DNA of 64,000 bases, from the NCBI GenBank assembly GCA_030068145.1, contig JAPJBO010000604.1, positions 62,001-126,000 of the forward strand, read 5' to 3'. How positions within the stretch are numbered: position 1 is the first letter of the stretch; each line of letters opens with the position of its first letter. This DNA comes from Diplonema papillatum (Eukaryota > Euglenozoa > Diplonemea > Diplonemida > Diplonemidae). The notes beneath the pieces were generated by a model. It ran no database searches. It saw nothing but the letters and a program-made list of their open reading frames with translations, and had not been told where the DNA came from. A program made the translations under genes and the position numbers. Positions 10,983 to 22,250 of the stretch are shown one piece after another.

Positions 10983-13900
10983 TTAAGCAGTGTGAACTTG
11001 AAATGCAGGTACCACAGGGGTAAGCTTGCATTTGTCATAGGCTAGGGTTATTTGAATACGTCGTCCGAGGACGATCTCAAAGCGGACGAGGACGGTGATA
11101 ATAGGCTGGTGATATCCAGCTCCATTCTTCGTTTGTTGCGCTTTCGCGCCGGCTGTCCTGCCGAAGCAGTCGCTCGAGGGGGCGATCCTGACATGGATGA
11201 GGATGAAGTCGAGGTGGCAGGGCTGGTGATATCCAGCTCGCGGGTTTGCGTGCTTTTTCGCCATCTTGGCCGCCTTTGGGGACGCTTGACGCGTCCTCTT
11301 CATGCGCGGTGGTGTCGTCGGCTTCTGTCGGCCCTTCTTCCGCGGCGTTGTTGGCTTCGGCTTAGCGGGGGCTGGCTTCGGGGGCGCTGGCACGTGGTGG
11401 CCCTTTTTGCAGCAGGCTGACGGCCGCCGTTCCGCTAGCGTCGGTAAGCCGCGGCAGTCGTCACACGGACCGCGGGCGTGTTCGCGGCAGTCATGGTGGC
11501 CGGCCTTTCAGCACGCTGTCGGCGTGTTGCACTCCACGCATCTCGTCATGCGGTGCCGGTCGCAGACGGCCGGAGGTAAGCCGTCGTTGTCGGCGTGGTG
11601 GTGTCGGCAACATGCCTCCACCGTAGGGCCGTGGTGGTGTCCGAGTGCGCGACAGACTGCGCACTTCCCTTTGTGATGGGTAGCGCACTTGGGGGCATTC
11701 TTCGTCGCCTCCGGCACTGCGTGTGGGAGGTGCAGGGGATCCGGGTTGGCCAGTGGCGCTCTGGGGATTACCCATCGCCGCGCTCTGTCCGTCCGCTCGG
11801 GCGGGTACGCCGGCGCTGTGCCGTAGCCGGTTTTCACCTGCTGCATGATGGTCGGCCCGGTTTCGGGCATGCGGTGGCGGGGCCGGGGCTGGAAGCCGGG
11901 TACGCTGCTCAGGCCTATGAACGACAAGGCTGTCGTTTTCGACTTGAAGTCGCCAGGGAGGCACTTGCCGAGTTGTTGTTGCACGGCCAGCTTGTTGATT
12001 GCGCTCAACATGCAGCGCATCCCGTTGGCCTTCTCCCGATGCGTCTTGGCCGCCTTGCTAGGTGCCTTGATGTCGAGGCCCGAGAACAGCTCGAAGTCGA
12101 TAGCTGCCTCTACCGCTGCCATGTCGCCATCCGATGACCATTCGAGGCCCGAGAGCCAGTCGATCGCTGCCAGGAATGTCCTTTCGTCCCAGTAGCGTAG
12201 CCACGCCCAGGCCGGGGCGATGCGCCGGAACGGGAACTCGCGTTTCGCCGTTGGCATCTGCGCGCAGCGCTCCCAGGGGGTCGCCGCCTTACGTTCTAGC
12301 CATCTAACGCTGACCCGGCGCGCCCGCTCCGCCAGGATCTCTGCCATCAGCGCTTGTACCGGCCCGGCAAATTCCCGTGTCGCCGGCGTCACGATTCCGT
12401 GCTCCCGCAGGCAGCTCGGCCAGAGCCTCCTGTCGGACTGTGCGATCCCCGCGTACTCGGGCTTCGTGCGTATGTTCTCGAAGGCCGTGCAATCCCAGTA
12501 GACGTGGTGCTCGTCTTCCAATGCTCCCGAGTCACACAACGTACAGGCGGGGCTTCCGCCTTGGCGAAATCTCGACGTGTATTCGGCGGTGTTCACGCCA
12601 CCTGCGAGGGCAACCCTGATCAGCAGCGCGTTCTGGGGCGGACAGTGGCGCGTTGTCCATAGAGCGTTGGTGGACTCGATCGCGATGTTGGTGATGCCGG
12701 AGAAGCTTGGCCGTCGTGTTTCCAACCGCTTCCACAGTCGGTTCCGCAGGTTGTCGCGGATGATGTGATTTCGCGAGGAGGCGGACATTGCCAGGGGTCG
12801 GAGTGCAGCTCCGTCCAGGTTGACGGACGACGGCGGGCCGCCGTTCCACGTGTGGCCGCAGGGTTGCAGGCCGTGCCTTACCGCGGTTCCCACCGGGCCA
12901 AGGGCTGCGGTCACTCGTTCGCCGTATAGGCGCCGGACTTCCGTCATCAGCGGCATCAGGTGCGGCAGTCTCCCACAGGCGCTGTAGAAATCCGCGGTTA
13001 TTCGGTACGCCGTCGCCGTCGCAGGGTGCGTCAAGTGGGCTTTTTCGAGGACTCCCAAGACTACTTCCGAGGAGCGCTTCGGATTCTTCGGCCCCCAGAT
13101 CGCTAACGTTAACGCTGTCGCCAGCTTCTCCACGGCTTCAGTCGTAGGGGGCGCGAACGATATTCTCGCGAGAGCGGCGGGCAGGATGGCTGATTGAACG
13201 ATGAGGGTTTTCTGCTGCCTCGGAATTGGGACGTGCCGTAGGTTCCGAGCTGTGGTTGCTGCTGCTTCAAACCGGGAAGAGTCAAAGTGGTCGCGGCCGC
13301 TGCGTGAGGTGCTCACCTTAGCCCCCAGGCACTTCAGCGATTCCTTCTGTGCGAACTGCTCGCCCGTGCTGCTGCGGAAGATCTTCGTCCTACGGCCCAG
13401 CCCCGTCGCGAACGTTACCGTCTTCTCCATGTTCAGCGACATGCCGGTCAGCGCGCAGAACTCATCGACTAAGTCCGCGCCCCGTTGCAGATCTGCCTCG
13501 GAGTGCTTCGCCAACAAATTCGCATCGTCTGCGTACGACTGCGTCGACACGCCTGGTGCCTCGACTTTTACCGCCTTCATCAACACTGACAGCAGCGCGT
13601 TGATCAGGATGACCGAGATAGGGCACCCTTGCAGAATGCCGTTCGTCACCTGAAACTCCTTTCCGACCCCGAGGGGGAGCTTGAACCGCCTGACGAGGGT
13701 GTCGTAGATGGACTTCAGCGGTTTCAGAATCCGGGAGTGGAGCCCGAGGTCCTGCATGAGGCGGAGTGCGATTTCCCGCGGGACGCGGTCAAAGCACTTC
13801 GAGAAATCCAGAGATAGCCCGCACAGTGGCTCGCCGCTCAGCAAGGCGCGTTCGATCTCGAGCGTCATTGTAAACAACGGGTCCTCTCCCCGGTGGCCAG

Positions 13901-16070
13901 GTCGGAAACCGTGTTGACCCTCCTCGACCCAACTCTCCTGCCACACCGCAACATCCTTCAGACGCCGGCAGGCCCAGAGGCGGTACACGCAGGATGTCAC
14001 CGTTATCGGTCGCATGTTGAGCGGTTGCCCGTCGTCGCCCTTCGGAATCATACTCACGAGAGCTGTTCGCATTGCCTGCGGCCAGATCCCCGTTCTCTCG
14101 ACCAGGTTCAACAGCGTGGCCAGGGATTCAAGGTACAGGTCGGGGAGTGCCTTCAGCTCAGCCATCCTCCAGCCGTCGATCCCGCAAGCACCCTTGACGC
14201 CTTTCTTCGTTAGCAGCGCGCGTAGCTCTGTCCCCGTGATCTCGCCTACTTCCTGAGGGTGTCCATCGATGTAGCGCTGGTACCGGCCAGCAAAAGGTGT
14301 GTAGGGCGGCTCGGGACCGTCCTTGTAGGCGCGGAAGACCGGATCCCATGCGTCCTGAAGCACTGCGTCCATTTCCTCTGCGTTTGCCGTGGTCCGCTCA
14401 CCTTCCAGCGTGGTCGCTTCCTGCCTGTGTTGCCGTCGGCACCACGCTACGACACTCCGCCTGTTTTCGTCCGCTCGCTTTGTCGCTCCGGTGAAGTATT
14501 TTGCACGTCGAGCCTCCATGCTGGCCTTTCCGATCGCTCCGTTCCTCTCCCGGACTGCCTGCAACAGACTGCTGCACTCCTGGAGACTGGGCAATTCGTC
14601 CCATGCCGTCATCGGCTTTCCGCGTAGTGCTGCGCACTCACTCGCGAGCTTCCTACAGTTCTTCCAGCAGTTCTGCATCTGACTCGGCGTCGACTGTGGT
14701 CCCCCTCGGTTCGTAAGGTGCCGGTGTAGCTGCTCTAGGCGATGGATGGTGTTGCGCAGTCGGAGTTGAACACCCGAGGCTGCTCCTGTGCCGTCATTGG
14801 AACTTCTCGCTGTCGCCCTCGCACGCGTTGGTGCCAGCAGACGACCTCGTCCTGTGAAACGCCGACGTTCTGACGTCTGAACTTGGCACAAGTCCAGCAG
14901 GTGCCTTTCCGCCGTTGCAGACCATTCTCGCCACGCCTCGTCGACGTCGCTGTTCCCCACTGCCTGGGCAAACCTCGACTGCTCTAGGAGTTGACGTGCC
15001 CGCGCTGAGTCTTCTTCCACCGTGGCCAATTGCTGTTGGAGCGGTCTGACCTGAATCGGCCGCGGCAACCGGTACCGCCAAACCGTCTGGTCGAACGCCT
15101 CGAGATCGAAAGTGGCAGTCACGAGTCGGTGTCCAGGTACGTCCACGATCGTCGTAGTGCAGCTCGAGAACGCTTGCGCCGCGACCCGATTCATCATCAG
15201 GCGGTCGATGCGCGTGCCCGGGGTGCTACAGGTGGCGAAGGTGGCGTCGGGGGCCTGCCCTGTGCTGACTTCTTGTAGTCGCGCTGCGTCGGACCACCCG
15301 TTCCGCAGAGCCTTCCGGAGTGTCGGGGATCTCGCCTCGTCGGTGTTAAGATCCCCGGCGACTATGATTGGAACGTCGCCGAGGCTGTCCGCTGCGGCGA
15401 AGAGGACCCTCTCCAACAATGCTTCCCTGTCGTCGACTACCGACCTGTCGTTTCCTGACGGGCAGTACAGGTTGATCACGTGCACGAACGTGCTGCCCGT
15501 TCCCGTGGCGACCGCCGTGTGCAGAAAGCGGGCATCAGTGTACGCACTGCCAATCATCTGGTGCAGCGCCGTGGGAGAGAACGCCGGCACGGGCTTCTGG
15601 ACCAAGGTGCAAACTCCCCCGTTCCTCGCGCTCGTCTCGGACCTGACTCCGGACGATCGACAGCTCCTCCCCATCGGTTCACTCCCCCAGTGACACTTCC
15701 AGTCTTCGAGATGCATCTCCGCTTCCGGCCTTCTCGTCTCTAGGAGTGTCACCTCCTGACAGCAGAGGACGTCGGTACACACCCCTTTCACTGCCGGGAT
15801 GTACCGCAAGAGCGAGGACACGTTGAGTGTGGCGACGCTCCAGCATCGGGGGCCGGGATTCTCTTCGATGTCCCCTCCTAGCAGCAGGTGCTTTCGGCGT
15901 GCCTCCGCAACTGATAACTTCGTCCGTCTGACCTGCTCCGGCGGGCTTCGACAGAAGGGCGTGGGTCGGCGGTGGCATCGTCCTCCGGATCGTCTGTGTC
16001 GGCTCGTCGTGCGCGTTGTCGGTCGGGAGAACTGGCGGACCTGCCGAGTACGGCAATAGGCCCAGGGCAT
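10983..16070 (-). CDS. LINE B ORF2: 2A, AP endonuclease, reverse transcriptase, zinc motifs
   Basis: The first ATG is at 16070, though the frame is open back to the ORF1 stop at 16176. Residues 1-60 are basic. A 2A ribosome-skipping motif (LLLGGDIEENPGP) ends at residue 74. The APE endonuclease follows, with CCQE near residue 110, GDLNTDE with Asp240, and a GHRLVTATF motif. The RT contains GIDGW, LDFSKCFD and YADD at 846-849. A CCHC motif (CTLCDSGALEDEHHVYWDC) lies near 1175-1193. A Cys/His-rich array starts near 1460. A TGA at 11508-11510 (a Cys codon in copy A) interrupts this array, and the frame then continues to 10983. The protein nicks target DNA and reverse-transcribes the element's RNA. 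Confidence 0.92.
11104..11239. repeat. 19-bp direct repeats flanking a ~98-bp insert in LINE B
   Basis: The sequence ggctggtgatatccagctc occurs at 11104-11122 and again at 11221-11239, 117 bp apart, in the basic tail of LINE B ORF2, so AGYHQP appears twice in the translation. The intervening piece may be an insertion or half of a tandem duplication that has since diverged. Confidence 0.7.
15849..15872 (-). other. 2A ribosome-skipping motif (DIEENPGP)
   Basis: The codons for DIEENPGP match the 2A consensus DxExNPGP, preceded by LLLGG, which also fits the family pattern. In known 2A peptides the ribosome skips the bond between Gly and the last Pro, so the downstream protein begins with Pro. 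Here that would release the APE/RT protein from whatever is translated upstream. 2A motifs in the same place are known in trypanosome L1Tc and some CR1-like LINEs. Confidence 0.9.
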
Positions 16071-16172
16071 CGATTGTCGTGGTCGTACGAGGCTCGCCGA
16101 CAGGGCGCGTTCGGGTTGATGGGAGGAGGCCTCTGCCGGTGCCGCCTTCGTCGTCTCACCGTGGTGGCGTCG

Positions 16173-16178
16173 TAGTCA
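16173..16178 (-). promoter_or_regulatory. Possible stop-codon read-through site TGA-CTA between ORF1 and ORF2
   Basis: On the minus strand the junction reads gcggtc TGA CTA cga, and ORF2 continues in the same frame. UGA followed by CUA is the best-known leaky context in animal viruses and some mammalian genes. The 35 codons from the stop to the first ORF2 ATG contain no other stop. A normal ORF2 start at 16070 by reinitiation is the alternative. Confidence 0.5.
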
Positions 16179-17897
16179 GACCGCCTCGTCCTGCTTCGCC
16201 TTCTTCCTCGCCGCGAAGCAAGGGGCGCAGATCTTCGACTCGCATGCGCACGCCCTCATCATCGTTCCCTTCTGGCGGGTGGTGTCGCATACCGAGCATA
16301 CAGTTTCGCTCTTGTTGCGCGCTGCTTCCTGCCATTCGTGGCAGTGCTCTTCTTTTACCGCTTCGTCGGCCTGTGGTTCTCCAGGTACGGTTACTCTGGG
16401 GACCTTCCCGTGCCAGATTTTGGCTTCCGCCCTTCTCTCGTCACCGTGGGCGAGCTCGCGGATGTGCAGTGGGTCCCGTCCGGCGCGCCTGAGCACCTCC
16501 GCTGGGGGCGGGCTTTGCGCCGTCACGACCATCCGCGTCCTCCCTTTCTTCGAGAACGTCTTCCGCGTCCTGCCGACCCAGCCCGCGCGCACGAGCGCCT
16601 GCACGATGTCTTCGGCGTGCTCGTTCCGGCCGCCCGTGACAAAGTACGCAACTCCTTCGTCCGGCAGCTCCGGAGCGAGCAGCATGCCTGCCGCCTCTCG
16701 CAACGCCTCGAGCTGCTCCCCTTCCGCGCTGTAACGTACACCCAATCGTGCTCTCGCCGGCACCAGACCGTGTGTCCCCGGTAAGGCTGTAAGAGCCAGG
16801 GCCTCTTCCAAGGTCGCGTCCTCTGCAAGCCATTGAACTTTGTGGGACTCCCCACCTTCTACGAACCTCGGAGCCGACCAGAACAGCCCTTCGTGTCCGC
16901 TTGCCCCGAGGAGGCTGGCTGCGTGTGCTTGCGGCACCCGGACCATGCACGTGCTACGATCGGACATCCTAGCGTGGCGCCAACGGTGTCGCCTCTCGAT
17001 GGTGACGGCTGCCCCCTTTGCCGATCTCGCGCACAGCGTGTCGGTGGCCCCGGCCCCCTTCGTCTCACTCCGCAGAATCTCGACCTTCTCGTCTGTCAGT
17101 TCGCGATGGAGTGCCGTGAACACGAGCACGCGTGTTGCCGAGGCGTCCCCATCCAGCGTCACCTGTCCTCCAGATGGCTTCGCCGTTTTGGCTCCGCGCA
17201 GTGTCACGTGCGCGTACTCCACTGACCCGTCTTCCCGGAACACTAGCTCGCGCGTCGAGTCTTCGGCTATGGATCGCGGGGTGACGATCACCAAACGTAC
17301 CCCTTCCGTCTCCAGTTGCGTCAGCTCGTCGGCGTACTGGAGCACGCGCCTCCCTTCGCCCATCGTTGCTTCGATTACGCCTTCTGGCTTCGCCTTCTTC
17401 TCGGATTCGTCGAGGAGCAGCTTCGCATCGATCAGCGGTAGCTCCCAATCCTTCGCTCTGAGAGCAGGTTTTCCTCTGCTAACGGGCTTCTTCTCGCCAT
17501 CGGGCTTCTTACCACAATCTGCAGTCGTCGTTCGCCGCGCTTCCTTCCCGGCGGTCGCGACCTTCAGCCAGCCGCTCTTCATCTCCTGCTTCGGCTTCGC
17601 CTCTGCGCTCTTCGGGCCTCCTTTCGGCGGCACCGTCGTCCACGCGCCTTCTCGCCGCACTGCCGGTGCGTCCGCCTTCCAGTTGGCCTGCGTCTTTCGC
17701 GGTTCGGCCTTCACTTCCGCTTTCGCTTCCTTCTTCGGCGCCTTCTCTGCCCTTACCGTGGGATGTTTTCGTCCCATCCTTTCTGACAGGATCAGTAGGA
17801 TCTTGACGATCCCAAACACAGTGCAGTACTGCGCTTCGTCTTCGGCTGTCTCCGCGAGGAGCTGTGCCTTTGCGAGATACTGCTGTATCTCCTCCAT
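16176..17897 (-). CDS. LINE B ORF1 protein with C-terminal zinc motif
   Basis: 573 residues from an ATG at 17897. The N-terminal 45 residues are helical. Residues of about 48-165 are Lys/Ala/Glu/Pro-rich and basic, fitting RNA binding. The middle is globular and unrecognised. The C-terminal 55 residues carry a Cys/His cluster (HCHEW, CSVCD, CACESKICAPC) that could bind two zinc ions. The stop is TGA followed by CTA. The same frame then stays open into ORF2 with no further stop for more than 1,500 codons. Its role is probably that of an ORF1p nucleocapsid-like chaperone. Confidence 0.8.
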   Translation of the reverse strand: MEEIQQYLAKAQLLAETAEDEAQYCTVFGIVKILLILSERMGRKHPTVRAEKAPKKEAKAEVKAEPRKTQANWKADAPAVRREGAWTTVPPKGGPKSAEAKPKQEMKSGWLKVATAGKEARRTTTADCGKKPDGEKKPVSRGKPALRAKDWELPLIDAKLLLDESEKKAKPEGVIEATMGEGRRVLQYADELTQLETEGVRLVIVTPRSIAEDSTRELVFREDGSVEYAHVTLRGAKTAKPSGGQVTLDGDASATRVLVFTALHRELTDEKVEILRSETKGAGATDTLCARSAKGAAVTIERRHRWRHARMSDRSTCMVRVPQAHAASLLGASGHEGLFWSAPRFVEGGESHKVQWLAEDATLEEALALTALPGTHGLVPARARLGVRYSAEGEQLEALREAAGMLLAPELPDEGVAYFVTGGRNEHAEDIVQALVRAGWVGRTRKTFSKKGRTRMVVTAQSPPPAEVLRRAGRDPLHIRELAHGDERRAEAKIWHGKVPRVTVPGEPQADEAVKEEHCHEWQEAARNKSETVCSVCDTTRQKGTMMRACACESKICAPCFAARKKAKQDEAV

Positions 17898-17992
17898 TGC
17901 GGTCGGGCCCGGTTTTCTGACGTGTTTTCTCTCCGTCTGGTTCTCTTCTCCTCTTGTCGTTTCTTTCTGTGCTCTCTTGGTGTGCTTCCCTT

Positions 17993-18083
17993 GCCGTTAA
18001 GCAACGGCAGCCGTTAAGCAACGGCTGCCGTTAAGCAGCGGCTGCCGGCTTATCCCGTGACACCAATAAAGTACAGAACGGCA
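17993..18083. repeat. gccgttaagc tandem motif and LINE target-like sequence
   Basis: Three successive gccgttaagca(a/g)cgg units at about 17993-18037 are followed by ctgccggcttatcccgtgacacc. The latter block, from cgttaagcagcgg onward, recurs at 18434-18471 on the far side of LINE copies C and D, as if they had inserted into it. Confidence 0.7.
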
Positions 18084-18370
18084 GCCGTTAAGCATTGAGT
18101 TCTTTTAAGTAGATGAACCACATGGATTAGCATGCACTGCCTTGAAAGTCAGGTTATCGGATGACGTCGTCACCTGCCATTGCGTCGTCAAGGTCGAGCA
18201 TTTGTGGAGCTAGCGGGGTTTGGCTTTCTTGCGATTCCAGAGACTGAGTCGAGGGCGGGCACGTGTGCCCGTTTTTCACTTTCGAGGGCATTGGCGTGCC
18301 CGTGGTCCCCGGTCGTTTCTGAGAGCTGCTTGCCCTCGGAACCTTCTTCTTCCTTCGATGCACCCCTGAC
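18084..18370 (-). mobile_element. LINE copy C, 3' terminal fragment
   Basis: On the minus strand the coding part (to a stop at 18154-18156) ends DLDDAMAGDDVIR, close to the end of copy A (DLDDAMTGDDVIK). The 3' UTR closely follows that of copy A and ends ctcaatgcttaacggc. Only the last ~290 bp of the element are present. Its 5' edge joins directly to the tail of copy D. Confidence 0.85.
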
Positions 18371-18426
18371 CCGTTAAGCATTGAGTTCTTTTGTAAGTAC
18401 ATGAACCACATGGATTAGCATGCACT
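18371..18426 (-). mobile_element. LINE copy D, 56-bp 3' tail
   Basis: This is only the 3' UTR (agtgcatgctaatccatg ... ctcaatgcttaacgg on the minus strand), matching copies A and C apart from a 2-bp insertion. It is an extreme 5' truncation. Confidence 0.8.
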
Positions 18427-18437
18427 AAGCATATGCG

Positions 18438-18869
18438 TTAAGCAGCGGCTGCCGGCTTATCCCGGGACACCTTTTTTATGTACGTTGTAGAAAGAGTAGC
18501 GTTGGCACTCTTACAGATTCGTTCCCTCGTAGCTCGCCGGGAACGGGCACTCCAGTGAAACTGGTATGCTACCGTTTCAGGTTTGGATTTTTGGGAGCAT
18601 TGCCTCATGTGAATTCTGAGACCTATTTCTCCCACGAATGGTGAACCAGCTTTGGTGACCGCTGTTCCGCAGTGGATACATCGATATGTTTCCCGACTTG
18701 CGGATCGTGCTCTGTCATTTGAAGGGGCGCGGACAGTCGACGAGTGGTCTGGTTGAGATGAAGAAGCTCCTGGTTCGGTCGTGGATGTGGTATGATTGGT
18801 CGTGGTTGTGGCTGCGGATGCGGTTGAAACAAGTAACTCGACCCTTGCTCGCATCACCGCGCGCGACAA
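18438..18869 (-). CDS. Zinc-finger ORF at the edge of the LINE array, uncertain
   Basis: 143 codons. The N-terminal half is Ser/Thr-rich. A single C2HC-type finger follows (CIHCG ... GLRIHMRQC), similar in form to the N-terminal fingers of some LINE ORFs. The last residues (KPAAAA) and stop come from the cggcagccgctgcttaacg repeat, so the end is probably fortuitous. It could be a decayed ORF of another LINE or a host exon. The start codon is uncertain. Confidence 0.35.
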   Translation of the reverse strand: MSRAVMRARVELLVSTASAATTTTNHTTSTTEPGASSSQPDHSSTVRAPSNDRARSASRETYRCIHCGTAVTKAGSPFVGEIGLRIHMRQCSQKSKPETVAYQFHWSARSRRATRERICKSANATLSTTYIKKVSRDKPAAAA

Positions 18870-20175
18870 AAAACATCTGCGGACACGGCACGTTTGTCTC
18901 GGACAGAACTCTAGCGTGTATTGTGGTTTAACTCCCTTTCCTCTTTCTTACTCGCTCGTTGCAGTGCGAAAAGACAACGACTGGTGGGAGATATGCGCTG
19001 GTCCACAAGCCCGCATCAAGCTTAAAATAAAACGAAACAAGAAAGACGGAGATCAGGATAAATGAGACAAAATGCAGGAGAAATCAAGAGAAGCGGGGGT
19101 AGCGGGCGGGATCGTTTCGACGTGCTTGGTTAAAGCGCTTGGCCGGATGTCCACGATGCTGATGCAGCCTCGCCTCGAAACTGTCGAGCGATAAGTTCCG
19201 TCGCTGGCTTCACCTCATTGCTCGCAAACGTGTTCGTGTACATTTCTGCCCGTGGTCGTGGTCATCGTGCAGGTGCGTGTGTAGTTGTCTCTCCCCGCAC
19301 GACGACGTGCAGCCAAATTCCCGGAAACCCCAACGGTTCATTTGGATTAGCTAGCCTAGGGTTTCCACTACTGCCGATCTTGAGTCGCCTTTCATTTGGT
19401 TGAATTTGTGTGTGAGGCGCATCTTTCTAGCAAACTAACGAGCGCTTAAATTCCTGGGCAAAAAAAATGAACACAATTTTAAAAAACTCGAGGGTGTCCC
19501 TCCAAGACGCGCGAGGCTGGATAAATGTATGCAGACTATGAAAACGGGGGATCTCAAAGGGAGCGGGGAACAAACGATGTTCTATGCGTTCACTTTTAAG
19601 AACAGCGTGTGCGAGCCTATGTTGTCACTTGAGCACGTGGTGTCCTTGGACTAAATGTGCGATACGTGTCGCAGCCGTTTGGGGTGCTGACGAAGGGATT
19701 CACCGGACACTCGAGCGATTTCAGTACCGTCGGGTAGTAGCTGGAAATTTCCCTGATTGCATAGCACGTGTGTCCGTGCCGGTGGCTACCGTTCGGACTT
19801 CTCCGACTTTGGGCGTGAGGCTCATGATGAACCGCCGCTACATGAATAAAGCACATGGTATGTCGACCCAGATGCGGCTTTTAAAGTGCGTCGCTTAGAA
19901 TATCGCTGGAGGAGGGAGGGGATTAATGGGACTAGCCATGCATCAGATAGAAGATGATGCATGTGTGGTCGAAGAACAGGCGCTACCAAACGATGGCTTT
20001 GCAGTACAGAGGCGTGGTTGCTTGGTGCGGACACGTGCTGTGGGCGACAAGGCGGAAGACAACCTCAACCTCGTCTGCCACCAACTCACCGGTGCATCGT
20101 TCTTCAGCATTCTCGACGACTCGGCAGTTCACTTTACAGCGAAGCGACATTGGGGTGGGGTGGGGAGCGCACGGA
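18870..20175. other. No supported gene
   Basis: Intergenic. It contains A-rich patches and an imperfect inverted repeat (ggaaacccc ... ctagggtttcc) near 19330-19365. The open frames lack recognisable features. Confidence 0.5.

Positions 20176-22250
<2,075 letters not shown>

Larger units (their letters stand above)
10980..17996 (-). mobile_element. LINE copy B, near full-length (ORF1-TGA-2A-APE-RT)
   Basis: About 7.0 kb on the minus strand: a short 5' UTR (17996-17898), ORF1 (17897-16176), a single TGA, ORF2 in the same frame (16175-10983, with one internal TGA at 11508-11510), and a 3' end whose gcttaacgg contains the ORF2 stop. APE endonuclease, RT and a CCHC motif mark it as an APE-type LINE. 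I cannot fix the clade (I, ingi/L1Tc, CR1 and R1 are all possible). Apart from the internal TGA and a small insertion near the end it looks whole, so it may be young. Confidence 0.9.

Noticed and set aside
10768-16178. Reassignment of TGA as a sense codon
   Set aside because: RABL6, the NELF-C/D-like gene and the EF-hand gene at 50584 all end naturally in TGA, so TGA is a normal stop here.
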